The translations under genes were made by a program, and so were the position numbers. Under the pieces are notes generated by a model. The model was given only the letters and a program-made list of their open reading frames with translations, searched no databases and was not told where the DNA came from. A stretch of 11,917 nucleotides of DNA from Actinomycetes bacterium (GTDB lineage: Bacteria; Actinomycetota; Actinomycetes; Propionibacteriales; Nocardioidaceae). The DNA lies in the NCBI GenBank assembly GCA_023417775.1, contig JAEZEJ010000049.1, forward strand, positions 1-11,917, written 5' to 3'. Position 1 is the stretch's first letter, and every line of letters begins with the position of its first letter. Below are positions 6,369 through 11,917 of the stretch, in pieces.

Positions 6369-7028
6369 TCACCAGTCGGCGGCGTCGGGGTCCTGCACGG
6401 AGGCGGCCAGGGCCGTCATGTGGCCGAGACGCGCGAGCTCTGAGGGCAGGAACTCCGGACCGCCCCGCCGGCCGACGACCAACGTGAACCGCTGCCCGCG
6501 CCGCAGTCGGCCCGGCGCGCCCGCGAGGACCATCGACTCCCACGCCTGGACATCGTCGAGGGACCGCGAGGAGTCCAGGTCGAGCCACTGATCCGCCTCA
6601 TCGATCAGGTGCGGGGCGGCGACCGTCCCGTAGGCCAGGTGAGCCGATCCGCGCTGGCGCACGATCGCCATCGCCCAGTCGGTGCGGAAGGTATCGGGCA
6701 CCACGGCCACCAGGTGCTCGATGGCCTTGGCCGGCTCCGCAGTGAACGACTCCACCGCCTCGAGGTCCATCCGCAGGTTCGCTCCGGCGGCATAGCGGGA
6801 AATCCAGTGCACGCGCACGCCGTCCAGGGCATGGCAGGCGGTGATCATCGCATCGGGCATGACGCTCGGCGGAAGCTCGAGCAGCACATCGTCGACCGCG
6901 AATCCGTCGGATCGGTGCTCGACGATCTCGATGGCCTCGATGTCGGCGCCGGCGCCGCCGAGCGCCGTCGCCAACGCGCCCAGCGACCCGGGGACATCGG
7001 GCAGCTCGACGCGCAGATGGAATGCCAT
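6369..7028 (-). CDS. ACT-domain protein, probable amino-acid-binding regulatory protein
   Basis: A 219-residue protein with an N-terminal ACT domain (about 4-76): HLRVELPDVPGSLGALATAL is the classic ACT entry with the ligand-loop Gly, followed by GADIEAIEIVEH. The second half (about 85-215) is not a domain I can name with confidence. It contains AIEHLVAVVPDTFRTDWAM and a stretch ending LPSELARLGHMTALAA. The size and layout resemble a conserved ACT protein of mycobacteria (the Rv3013 type, which as I recall lies near gatC and ligA); that identification is from memory of the family. No enzymatic domain is attached, so it may be a free-standing ligand sensor. The ATG at 7028 has AGG only 5 nt upstream and a possible -10 box 7 nt upstream. 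The C-terminal coding end directly abuts the long inverted repeat. Confidence 0.85.
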   Translation of the reverse strand: MAFHLRVELPDVPGSLGALATALGGAGADIEAIEIVEHRSDGFAVDDVLLELPPSVMPDAMITACHALDGVRVHWISRYAAGANLRMDLEAVESFTAEPAKAIEHLVAVVPDTFRTDWAMAIVRQRGSAHLAYGTVAAPHLIDEADQWLDLDSSRSLDDVQAWESMVLAGAPGRLRRGQRFTLVVGRRGGPEFLPSELARLGHMTALAASVQDPDAADW

Positions 7029-7035
7029 GACACCT

Positions 7036-7041
7036 ATTGTG
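7036..7041 (-). promoter_or_regulatory. Weak -10 candidate for the ACT-protein gene
   Basis: CACAAT on the minus strand keeps the conserved A at position 2 and T at position 6, and ends 7 nt before the ATG at 7028. No convincing -35 is present, and a weak AGG lies between, so a leaderless start is possible but unproven. Confidence 0.28.
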
Positions 7042-7126
7042 TCGAATCCACGTTTCCCGGGCGTGAACTGCCGTCATGCGGACACGACACCGGGAGCGGG
7101 CGGAGGACGACCTTGACCCGCTCGCG

Positions 7127-7132
7127 TACGCT
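7127..7132 (+). promoter_or_regulatory. Candidate leaderless -10 box of the DUF3817 gene
   Basis: TACGCT fits TANNNT and lies 7 nt before the GTG at 7140, the same geometry as pntA. A competing reading is a TTG start at 7113 with GGAGG (7102-7106) 6 nt upstream. It would add nine residues (LTRSRTLGA) that do not belong to the family's N-terminus. Confidence 0.42.
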
Positions 7133-7139
7133 CGGCGCC

Positions 7140-7472
7140 GTGAACCCCCGGATCGTCCGCCCGCTGTTCCGTGCCGTCGCCATCGCCGAGGCCCTGTCGT
7201 GGACGGGTCTCCTCATCGGCATGTACGTCAAGTGGATCGCCGAGACCTCCGAGGTCGGCGTGCAGATCTTCGGACCGATCCACGGCGGGCTGTTCATGCT
7301 GTACGTCGCGGTCACGCTGCTCTCCTGGCGTGTCTTCCGGTGGTCGATCCCCACCCTCCTGTGGGGTCTGTTCGCCTCGATCCCGCCGCTGGCGACGATC
7401 GTCTTCGATATCTGGGCCGAGCGCACCGGTCGGCTGGACGCGCCTGCCGCGGCCTCCACGCCCACCGCCTGA
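7140..7472 (+). CDS. DUF3817 family small integral membrane protein
   Basis: A 110-residue protein with three hydrophobic spans (about 12-31, 45-65, 70-92). The characteristic sequence begins RAVAIAEALSWTGLLIGMYV, with an IHGG motif at 47-50 and a third span ending in PPLATIVFDIWAERTGRL, closely matching DUF3817 membrane proteins of actinobacteria. The C-terminal tail is Ala/Pro/Thr-rich. The molecular function of the family is unknown. The GTG at 7140 is preferred because MNPRIVRPLFR matches the short family N-terminus, with a -10 box 7 nt before it. A TTG at 7113 with a good Shine-Dalgarno cannot be excluded. It is divergent from the ACT gene (111 bp) and lies 60 bp upstream of ku in the same direction, but ku appears to have its own promoter. 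Confidence 0.85.
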   Translation: MNPRIVRPLFRAVAIAEALSWTGLLIGMYVKWIAETSEVGVQIFGPIHGGLFMLYVAVTLLSWRVFRWSIPTLLWGLFASIPPLATIVFDIWAERTGRLDAPAAASTPTA

Positions 7473-7520
7473 GCCGGCCTCGGAGCCGCGCATGCGGTGG
7501 CGCCCCGGTCCCGACGCGCC

Positions 7521-7526
7521 GATACT
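7521..7526 (+). promoter_or_regulatory. Candidate leaderless -10 box of ku
   Basis: GATACT ends 6 nt before the ATG at 7533 and has the A2 and T6 positions of the actinobacterial -10 element. No purine-rich ribosome site precedes this ATG. No clear -35 was seen. Confidence 0.38.
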
Positions 7527-7532
7527 GAACGC

Positions 7533-8384
7533 ATGCGAGCGATCTGGAAGGGCGCCATCAGCTTCGGGCTCGTCAACGTGCCCGTGAAGCTGTACTCCGC
7601 CACGAGCAGCCACGATCTCTCCCTGCACCAGGTGCACGACGAGGACGGCGGCCGCATCCGCTACGAGCGCCGCTGCGAGGTGTGCCGGCAGGTCGTCGCC
7701 TATAAGAACATCGACAAGGCCTATGACGACGGCACCCAGACCGTCGTGCTGACCAAGGACGACATCGCATCGCTGCCCGCCGAGAAGAGCCGCGAGATCG
7801 ACGTCGTCGAGTTCGTCCCCGCCGACCAGATCGACCCGCTGCGCCTCGACTCCTCGTACTATCTCGAGCCCGAGGAGCGGGCGCTGAAGCCCTATACCCT
7901 GCTGCGCCGGACCCTCGAGGAGACCGACCGCGCCGCGATCGTGCACTTCGCCCTGCGCCAGCGCACCCGCCTCGGTGTGCTGCGGGTCCGCGACGACGCC
8001 CTCGTCTTGCAGACCATGCTCTGGGACGACGAGGTGCGCCAGCCCGCCTTCGAGGTGCTCGAGAACGAGTCGAAGGTGACCGCCAAGGAGCTCAAGATGG
8101 CCGAGCAGCTCGTCGACTCCCTCGCCGGGGATCTGGACACCGCCGACTTCAGCGACGAGTACCAGGAGCAGCTCCAGGCGCTCGTGGAGGCCAAACTCGA
8201 GCAGGGGGACACCCTCGACACCGAGAAGACCTTCGGCGTCAGCGAGGAGGACACCGAGGACGGCGGCGAGGTCGTGGACCTCATGGAGGCCCTCAAGCGC
8301 AGTGTCGACGCCCGTAAGAAGAAGACCGGATCGGCCAAGAAGAAGTCCGGCGGGTCGTCGAGCTCGGCCCGCAAGTCCAGCTGA
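7533..8384 (+). CDS. ku: Non-homologous end-joining protein Ku
   Basis: Bacterial Ku binds DNA double-strand ends as a ring-shaped homodimer and recruits LigD. The 283 residues fit the usual 250-300. The N-terminus MRAIWKGAISFGLVNVPVKLYSAT is diagnostic, followed by LHQVHDEDGGRIRYERRCEVC with a C48-x2-C51 pair. The core beta-barrel and ring region extend to about residue 195, including SREIDVVEFVPADQIDPLRL, the YYLEP strand at 109-113 and ETDRAAIVHFALRQRTRLGVL. After an acidic stretch (about 235-250) the C-terminus becomes Lys/Ser-rich (about 261-283, with KKK and AKKKSGG), the basic tail that in other bacterial Ku proteins extends DNA contacts. The ATG at 7533 is fixed by this conserved N-terminus; a reading from 7497 would add 12 unconserved residues. 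The gene is convergent with the GAF-ANTAR gene, 8 bp between stops, and its partner ligD lies about 760 bp further on. Confidence 0.97.
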   Translation: MRAIWKGAISFGLVNVPVKLYSATSSHDLSLHQVHDEDGGRIRYERRCEVCRQVVAYKNIDKAYDDGTQTVVLTKDDIASLPAEKSREIDVVEFVPADQIDPLRLDSSYYLEPEERALKPYTLLRRTLEETDRAAIVHFALRQRTRLGVLRVRDDALVLQTMLWDDEVRQPAFEVLENESKVTAKELKMAEQLVDSLAGDLDTADFSDEYQEQLQALVEAKLEQGDTLDTEKTFGVSEEDTEDGGEVVDLMEALKRSVDARKKKTGSAKKKSGGSSSSARKSS

Positions 8385-8396
8385 CCGACGGGTCAG
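8381..8396. repeat. Small palindrome containing both stop codons of convergent genes
   Basis: CTGACC-GACG-GGTCAG has 6-bp arms and a 4-bp loop. Its left arm holds the ku TGA (8382-8384) and its right arm the complement of the GAF-ANTAR TGA (8393-8395). It could act as a weak two-way stop, though the stem is short and no U-run follows on either strand. Confidence 0.4.
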
Positions 8397-9079
8397 GCGT
8401 GGGCGTCGCCGACGGCGCGGCCCCGCTCGCGGACGATCACCTCGGCGATATCGCGCAATTTGCGGTTGCCGTCCTGGGAGTAGCGGCGCAGGACGTCGAA
8501 GGCGCGATCGGAGTCCAGGTCGAAGCGCTCCATGAGGATGCCCTGGGCCTGGCCGATGAGCTTGCGGGCGTCGATGGCGGCCATCAGACCGTCCTCGCTG
8601 TGCGACGCCGCCAGCGCGACCGAGGCGTGGCGACCGAGAATCTCGGCCACGGCGAGGTCCTCATCCGTGAACGCCTGCGGGGAATCGGCATAGATGTTCA
8701 ACGAGCCGTAGCGGCGCTGCCGGGTCTCCAGCCGCACGCTGATGGCGCTGCGGATACCGAGGCGTTCGACCGCCCGGCCCCAGGTCGGCCAGCGCTCGTC
8801 TCCGGCCACGTCATTCGACAGATAGCTGCCCACCCCCTCGAGGGCATCGAGACAGGGGCCTTCGTCGTGGGTCCGCTGCAGCTCATGGGACTCGTCGACG
8901 CGCGGCGAGGTCGAGGCCGCGGTCTCGATGCGCTGGCGGGCGTGGACGAGCATGATCCCCGCGTCACTGCCGCCGATCGCCGATCGCGCGAACTTGGTGA
9001 TCAGGTCCACGGTCTTCTCGGTGGACGGCTGGTCGTACAGCTCCAATGCCATCTCGGAAAAGAACTCCGACGTGCCCAT
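8393..9079 (-). CDS. GAF and ANTAR domain regulator (probable RNA-binding antiterminator)
   Basis: A 228-residue protein. Residues about 20-158 form a GAF sensor domain: AGIMLVHARQRIETAASTSP, the THDEGPCLDAL loop with C76, RSAISVRLETRQRRYGSLNIYA, and FTDEDLAVAEILGRHASVALA. Residues about 163-216 are an ANTAR domain: AIDARKLIGQAQGILMERF followed by AFDVLRRYSQDGNRKLRDIAEVIV. ANTAR proteins bind paired hexaloop RNA hairpins and prevent transcription termination; the GAF domain would sense a small molecule, redox state or partner. The start is set by GGGAGG at 9091-9086, 6 nt before the ATG at 9079. The ATG at 9085 directly touches that site and is unlikely. It lies between ku and ligD on the opposite strand, 64 bp from the ligD start. 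Its RNA targets are not evident here. Confidence 0.93.
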   Translation of the reverse strand: MGTSEFFSEMALELYDQPSTEKTVDLITKFARSAIGGSDAGIMLVHARQRIETAASTSPRVDESHELQRTHDEGPCLDALEGVGSYLSNDVAGDERWPTWGRAVERLGIRSAISVRLETRQRRYGSLNIYADSPQAFTDEDLAVAEILGRHASVALAASHSEDGLMAAIDARKLIGQAQGILMERFDLDSDRAFDVLRRYSQDGNRKLRDIAEVIVRERGRAVGDAHA

Positions 9080-9085
9080 GGCCAT

Positions 9086-9091
9086 CCTCCC
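9086..9091 (-). promoter_or_regulatory. Shine-Dalgarno that decides the GAF-ANTAR start
   Basis: GGGAGG on the minus strand has ideal 6-nt spacing to the ATG at 9079 and zero spacing to the in-frame ATG at 9085, so the shorter protein (MGTSEFF...) is preferred. A possible -10, TACGCT (9115-9110, minus strand), would give a leader of about 24 nt. Confidence 0.7.
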
Positions 9092-9095
9092 GACC

Positions 9096-9123
9096 TATCG
9101 TGAGGCTTCAGCGTAGATCACGC
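9096..9123 (+). promoter_or_regulatory. Candidate ligD promoter -10 box and adjoining inverted repeat
   Basis: TATCGT (9096-9101, fits TANNNT) would start the ligD transcript near 9108, with a weak TGCCCA as -35 (9073-9078, 17-bp spacer). Directly after it GCGT-AGATC-ACGC (9111-9123) is a perfect inverted repeat with 4-bp arms. It also overlaps the possible -10 of the divergent GAF-ANTAR gene on the minus strand (9110-9115). It could be a shared operator or a small leader hairpin. The ligD Shine-Dalgarno GGAGG follows at 9134-9138. Confidence 0.33.
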
Positions 9124-9143
9124 GAGGGGCCGTGGAGGGGGAA

Positions 9144-11480
9144 ATGATGCCCGAGGGCGCGCAGACGGTGACGATCGACGGCCGACTGCTGCGCCTGACC
9201 CATCCGGACAAGGTGCTGTATCCCGCGACCGGCACGACCAAGGCCGATGTGATCGACTATCTCGTCCAGATCGCTCCGGCCCTGCTCCCGCATCTCTCCG
9301 GGCGACCTGTCACTCGGAAGCGGTGGGTGAACGGAGTCGGCACGTCCGACTCGCCCGGGGACGTCTTCTTCGAGAAGAACCTCCCCGACTCGGCCCCGTC
9401 GTGGATCCGCCGCGTCACCATGCAGCACCGCTCGCACCGCAATGTGTATCCGGTCTTCGCGAGTGTGGCGGATCTCGCCTGGGCGGGTCAGGTGGCGGCC
9501 CTGGAGCTGCACGTCCCCCAGTGGCGGGTCGACGATCTCGGCGAACCCCTCCTGCCCGATCGGCTGGTCCTCGATCTCGATCCGGGCCAGGGGGCCGGAC
9601 TGGCGGAAGCGGTCCAGGTCGCCCACGCCGCGCGCGAGCTGCTCGCCGATGTCGGCCTGGAGGCGGTACCGGTGACATCGGGGAGCAAGGGCCTCCACCT
9701 GTACTGCGCGGTCGACGGCACACGCGATGCGGGCTATCTGAGCTCCTTCGCCAAGCAGCTCGCCATCGCGCTGGAGGAGGCGCATCCCGATCTGGTGGTC
9801 AGCTCGATGGCCAAGGCCAAGCGCGGGGGCAAAGTACTCGTCGACTGGAGTCAGAACAACGGCAACAAGACCACCATCTGCCCGTACTCCCTGCGGGGTC
9901 GCGAGCACCCGACCGTCGCGGTGCCTCGCTGGTGGGACGAGCTGGACGATGATCTCCGCCAGCTCGGCTACGAGGAGGTCCTGGAACGGCTCGAGGACCT
10001 CGGCGATCCGCTGGCCGCGCTGGCTCCGGCGGCTCCGGACCGGCTGGAGACCTACCGCTCGATGCGCGATGCCGCCGCCACGCCCGAGCCGGTGCCCGCC
10101 GAGCGACCGCGTGCCCGCGAGGGCGATGAACTCGGCTTCGTGATCCAGGAGCACGCGGCGCGGCGCCGGCACTGGGACTTCCGGCTCGAACGCGACGGAG
10201 TACTGGTCTCCTGGGCGCTGCCCAAGGGCGTGCCCGATGACCCCGCCCGCAACCATCTGGCCGTTCCGACCGAGGATCATCCGCTGGAGTACGCGACCTT
10301 CCACGGGGACATCCCGAAGGGACAGTACGGCGCGGGGCATGTCGAGATCTGGGACACCGGCACCTACACCGCCGGCAAGTGGCGAGACGACGAGGTGATC
10401 GCGACTCTGCACGGGAGCGAGGATGGCGGGCTCGGCGGTGTCGCGCGGACCTTCGCGCTGATCCGCACCGGGGAGAACTGGCTCATCCATCTGATGAAGG
10501 ACCAGCACGCCGATCCCCCGGCCGATATCGGCTTCGTCCGGCCGATGCTCGCCACCTTGGCCGATCCGCGCGACATCCGGGAGGGCCGCTGGGCCTTCGA
10601 GATGAAGTGGGACGGGGTCCGGGCGATCATCGCGGTCGAGGAGGACCGGACGAGGATCTTCAGCCGGGCCGGACGCGATGTCACGGCCAGCTACCCCGAG
10701 GTCGCCGACGCGATACGGGCGGGGGTCTCCCCCGGGACGGTCCTCGATGGGGAGATCGTCGCCCTCGACGACCGGGCGGTGCCGGACTTCGGACTCCTGC
10801 AGCGGCGGATGGGCGTGGAGCGTCAGCGCGAGGTGCAGGCGCTGGTCGACGAGGTCCCGGTGACCTATCTCGCCTTCGACCTGCTGGCGCACGAGGGCCG
10901 CTCCCTGCAGGACGCGATCTACGATGAACGCCGCCGCGCGCTGCTCGATCTGGGCCTCGACGACGAGATCCTGGTCACCCCGCAGGCGGTGACGGGCTCC
11001 CTCGACGAGGCGATCGAGGCGAGCCGTCGGTCCAAGCTCGAAGGGGTCGTCGCCAAGCGCCGCGACAGCCGGTATGTGTCCGGGGAGCGCTCGCCGGCCT
11101 GGCTGAAGATCAAGCACCAGCACGCCCAGGCGGTCGTGATCGGCGGCTGGCGGCCCGGTGCGCCGCAGGGATTCGGGTCGCTGCTCGTGGGCATTCCGGG
11201 CCCGGAGGGGCTGCGCTATGTCGGGCGGGTCGGCACCGGCTTCTCCGACCGGCAGCGCGCGGAGCTCAGCGTCCTCCTGAGGCGCGGAGCCCGGACGACG
11301 CCACCCTTCGTCGATGTTCCGGACGATGTCGCATCGGATGCGAAGTGGACTTCTCCTTCGGTGGTGGGAGAAGTCGTCTACGCTGGCTGGACCGGCTCCG
11401 GGATCCTTCGCCATGCGGTCTGGCGTGGAATGCGGAAGGATTTGGGACCGGACGACGTCCACATCGAATCGAAGGAGTGA
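9144..11480 (+). CDS. ligD: Multifunctional DNA end-joining ligase LigD (polymerase-phosphoesterase-ligase)
   Basis: A 778-residue LigD with the mycobacterial order POL-PE-LIG. POL (about 10-285): LTHPDKVLYPATGTTKADV, catalytic D144-x-D146 in LVLDLDPG, VTSGSKGLHLY, and third carboxylate D234 in KVLVDWSQNN. PE 3'-end-processing domain (about 325-455): metal and catalytic residues H337, H343 and D345 in the HAARRRHWDFRLE segment, H379 in EDHPLEY, and GDIPKGQYGAG. ATP-dependent ligase (about 465-775): adenylated K488 in FEMKWDGVRA, E633 in EGVVAKRRDSRYVSG, and motif V WLKIK at 654-658, then an OB-fold with VGRVGTGF. All key residues seen are intact. It fills, trims and seals breaks held by Ku. 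GGAGG (9134-9138) is 5 nt from the ATG at 9144 and 8 nt from the next ATG at 9147; either could be used. An in-frame GTG at 9132 precedes the ribosome site and is excluded. The downstream gene is coupled. Confidence 0.97.
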   Translation: MMPEGAQTVTIDGRLLRLTHPDKVLYPATGTTKADVIDYLVQIAPALLPHLSGRPVTRKRWVNGVGTSDSPGDVFFEKNLPDSAPSWIRRVTMQHRSHRNVYPVFASVADLAWAGQVAALELHVPQWRVDDLGEPLLPDRLVLDLDPGQGAGLAEAVQVAHAARELLADVGLEAVPVTSGSKGLHLYCAVDGTRDAGYLSSFAKQLAIALEEAHPDLVVSSMAKAKRGGKVLVDWSQNNGNKTTICPYSLRGREHPTVAVPRWWDELDDDLRQLGYEEVLERLEDLGDPLAALAPAAPDRLETYRSMRDAAATPEPVPAERPRAREGDELGFVIQEHAARRRHWDFRLERDGVLVSWALPKGVPDDPARNHLAVPTEDHPLEYATFHGDIPKGQYGAGHVEIWDTGTYTAGKWRDDEVIATLHGSEDGGLGGVARTFALIRTGENWLIHLMKDQHADPPADIGFVRPMLATLADPRDIREGRWAFEMKWDGVRAIIAVEEDRTRIFSRAGRDVTASYPEVADAIRAGVSPGTVLDGEIVALDDRAVPDFGLLQRRMGVERQREVQALVDEVPVTYLAFDLLAHEGRSLQDAIYDERRRALLDLGLDDEILVTPQAVTGSLDEAIEASRRSKLEGVVAKRRDSRYVSGERSPAWLKIKHQHAQAVVIGGWRPGAPQGFGSLLVGIPGPEGLRYVGRVGTGFSDRQRAELSVLLRRGARTTPPFVDVPDDVASDAKWTSPSVVGEVVYAGWTGSGILRHAVWRGMRKDLGPDDVHIESKE
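11472..11477 (+). promoter_or_regulatory. Shine-Dalgarno inside the ligD 3' end
   Basis: AAGGAG forms the last two codons of ligD (Lys-Glu) and lies 6 nt before the ATG at 11484. The ligD TGA falls between it and the next start. Ribosomes ending ligD can thus load directly onto the small downstream gene. Confidence 0.8.
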
Positions 11481-11483
11481 GCG

Positions 11484-11852
11484 ATGGGAAAGCGCAAGAA
11501 GGCCAAGGCTCTGCGCGCGCAGGTCGAGGAGTTGGCGGGTCACCTGCCTGATCGGGAGGAGTTCGCCGATCTCCGCGACCAGGTGGTGGATCGTCTCCCC
11601 GACAAGAAGGAGCTGATCTCGCTGCGGGACCAGCTCATCGACCGCCTGCCCGATGATGTCAGCGATCGCCTGCCGGTCGAGACCAAGAAGAAGAAGCGCT
11701 TCAAGGCCGTCCGCCGCGTGGCGCTCGTCGGCCTGGTCGCCGCCGGTATCGGTGGTGTCGTGGCTTACCTGAAGGCCAAGGCCGATGACGCCCAGGTGCC
11801 GCCCTACACCCCGCCGCCGAGCCCCACGGATCCGCCCAAGCCGGCGGTCTGA
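11484..11852 (+). CDS. Small single-span membrane protein with 17-residue tandem repeats, coupled to ligD
   Basis: A 122-residue protein of no family I recognise. It opens with a basic stretch (MGKRKKAKALRAQ). Two charged amphipathic 17-residue repeats follow, LPDREEFADLRDQVVDR (21-37) and LPDKKELISLRDQLIDR (38-54), then a partial third unit LPDDVSDR (55-62). A Lys/Arg cluster (68-78) precedes one hydrophobic span (about 79-96, ALVGLVAAGIGGVVAYL). The C-terminus is Pro-rich (105-122). The basic cluster before the span suggests the repeats face the cytoplasm (positive-inside rule), with the Pro-rich tail outside. It starts 3 nt after the ligD stop and shares its mRNA, so it may tether or accompany the repair machinery, or only be expressed with it; neither is shown by sequence. 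The repeats differ at DNA level, so the duplication is not recent. Confidence 0.82.
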   Translation: MGKRKKAKALRAQVEELAGHLPDREEFADLRDQVVDRLPDKKELISLRDQLIDRLPDDVSDRLPVETKKKKRFKAVRRVALVGLVAAGIGGVVAYLKAKADDAQVPPYTPPPSPTDPPKPAV

Positions 11853-11868
11853 GACTTCACGGCTGACG

Positions 11869-11913
11869 CCGGCCCCCCCCCCCCCCCGGCGGGCGGGGGG
11901 CCGGGGGGGGTTT
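11869..11913 (+). terminator. GC-rich terminator-like hairpin at the contig edge
   Basis: CCGGCCCCCC (11869-11878) and GGGGGGCCGG (11895-11904) are exact reverse complements around a 16-nt loop, with more G and then TTT (11911-11913). It begins 16 nt after the last stop codon, as expected for the end of the ligD operon. The 15-base C run (11873-11887) makes exact length doubtful, since reads often fail at such runs and the window ends just beyond. Confidence 0.5.
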
Positions 11914-11917
11914 CCGA

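Noticed and set aside
9094..9123. Possible ANTAR target RNA in the ligD leader: CCT-ATCGTG-AGG has a hexaloop with A1 and G4, followed by GCGT-AGATC-ACGC
   Set aside because: The first stem is only 3 bp and overlaps the likely ligD -10 box, and the second loop has five bases rather than six, so the paired-hexaloop signature is not met.
9132..9143. GTG at 9132 as the ligD start
   Set aside because: The GGAGG ribosome site lies at or after this codon (9134-9138), so translation should begin at the ATG at 9144 or 9147.
9108..11543. An 811-codon open frame on the minus strand opposite ligD
   Set aside because: It mirrors ligD almost end to end, its translation is rich in Arg, His, Gln and Asp with no recognisable domain, and long antisense frames are expected in GC-rich coding DNA.
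1..11917. CRISPR array, tRNA or rRNA genes
   Set aside because: No regularly spaced direct repeats, cloverleaf-like segments or conserved rRNA stretches were seen on either strand.

Overview
The window is very GC-rich and gene-dense, with GTG and probable TTG starts. Several genes have a TANNNT-like -10 box ending 6-7 nt before the start codon and no Shine-Dalgarno sequence, which is the usual look of leaderless actinobacterial transcripts. Together with Ku, a three-domain LigD, a DUF3817 membrane protein, an ACT protein resembling one found in mycobacteria, and a GAF-ANTAR regulator, this points to an actinobacterium, probably of the order Mycobacteriales (Mycobacterium, Gordonia, Tsukamurella or relatives). 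The genus cannot be fixed from the sequence alone. The poly-C/poly-G right edge looks like a contig end.

Layout. (1) 1-2259: the 5' part of a leftward AraC-type regulator, then a rightward two-component pair, a NarL-type response regulator and a HisKA_3 sensor kinase, separated by one base. (2) 2273-5250: a leftward pntA-pntB operon for the proton-translocating NAD(P) transhydrogenase, convergent with the kinase. (3) 5251-5391: a 141-bp divergent control region with two candidate leaderless promoters and two inverted repeats. (4) 5392-6285: a rightward short-chain dehydrogenase. (5) 6292-6367: an inverted repeat with 32-bp arms lying between the convergent dehydrogenase and ACT-protein genes. 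(6) 6369-7472: the leftward ACT protein and the divergent small DUF3817 membrane protein. (7) 7533-11852: a bacterial non-homologous end-joining (NHEJ) locus: ku, a leftward GAF-ANTAR regulator, ligD (polymerase, phosphoesterase, ligase), and a small single-span membrane protein whose Shine-Dalgarno sequence lies in the last two ligD codons. A GC-rich hairpin closes the window.

Function. Ku and LigD form the minimal two-component NHEJ system. The GAF-ANTAR gene separating them has the architecture of a signal-sensing antiterminator and may link the locus to stress or redox signals, but this rests only on position. PntAB uses the proton gradient to supply NADPH. The dehydrogenase shares its control region but need not share its function. 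No CRISPR array, transposase, tRNA or rRNA was seen.

I found no clearly new multi-gene system. The most unusual items are the 32-bp-arm hairpin, the repeat-bearing membrane protein coupled to ligD, and the GAF-ANTAR gene inside the NHEJ locus.
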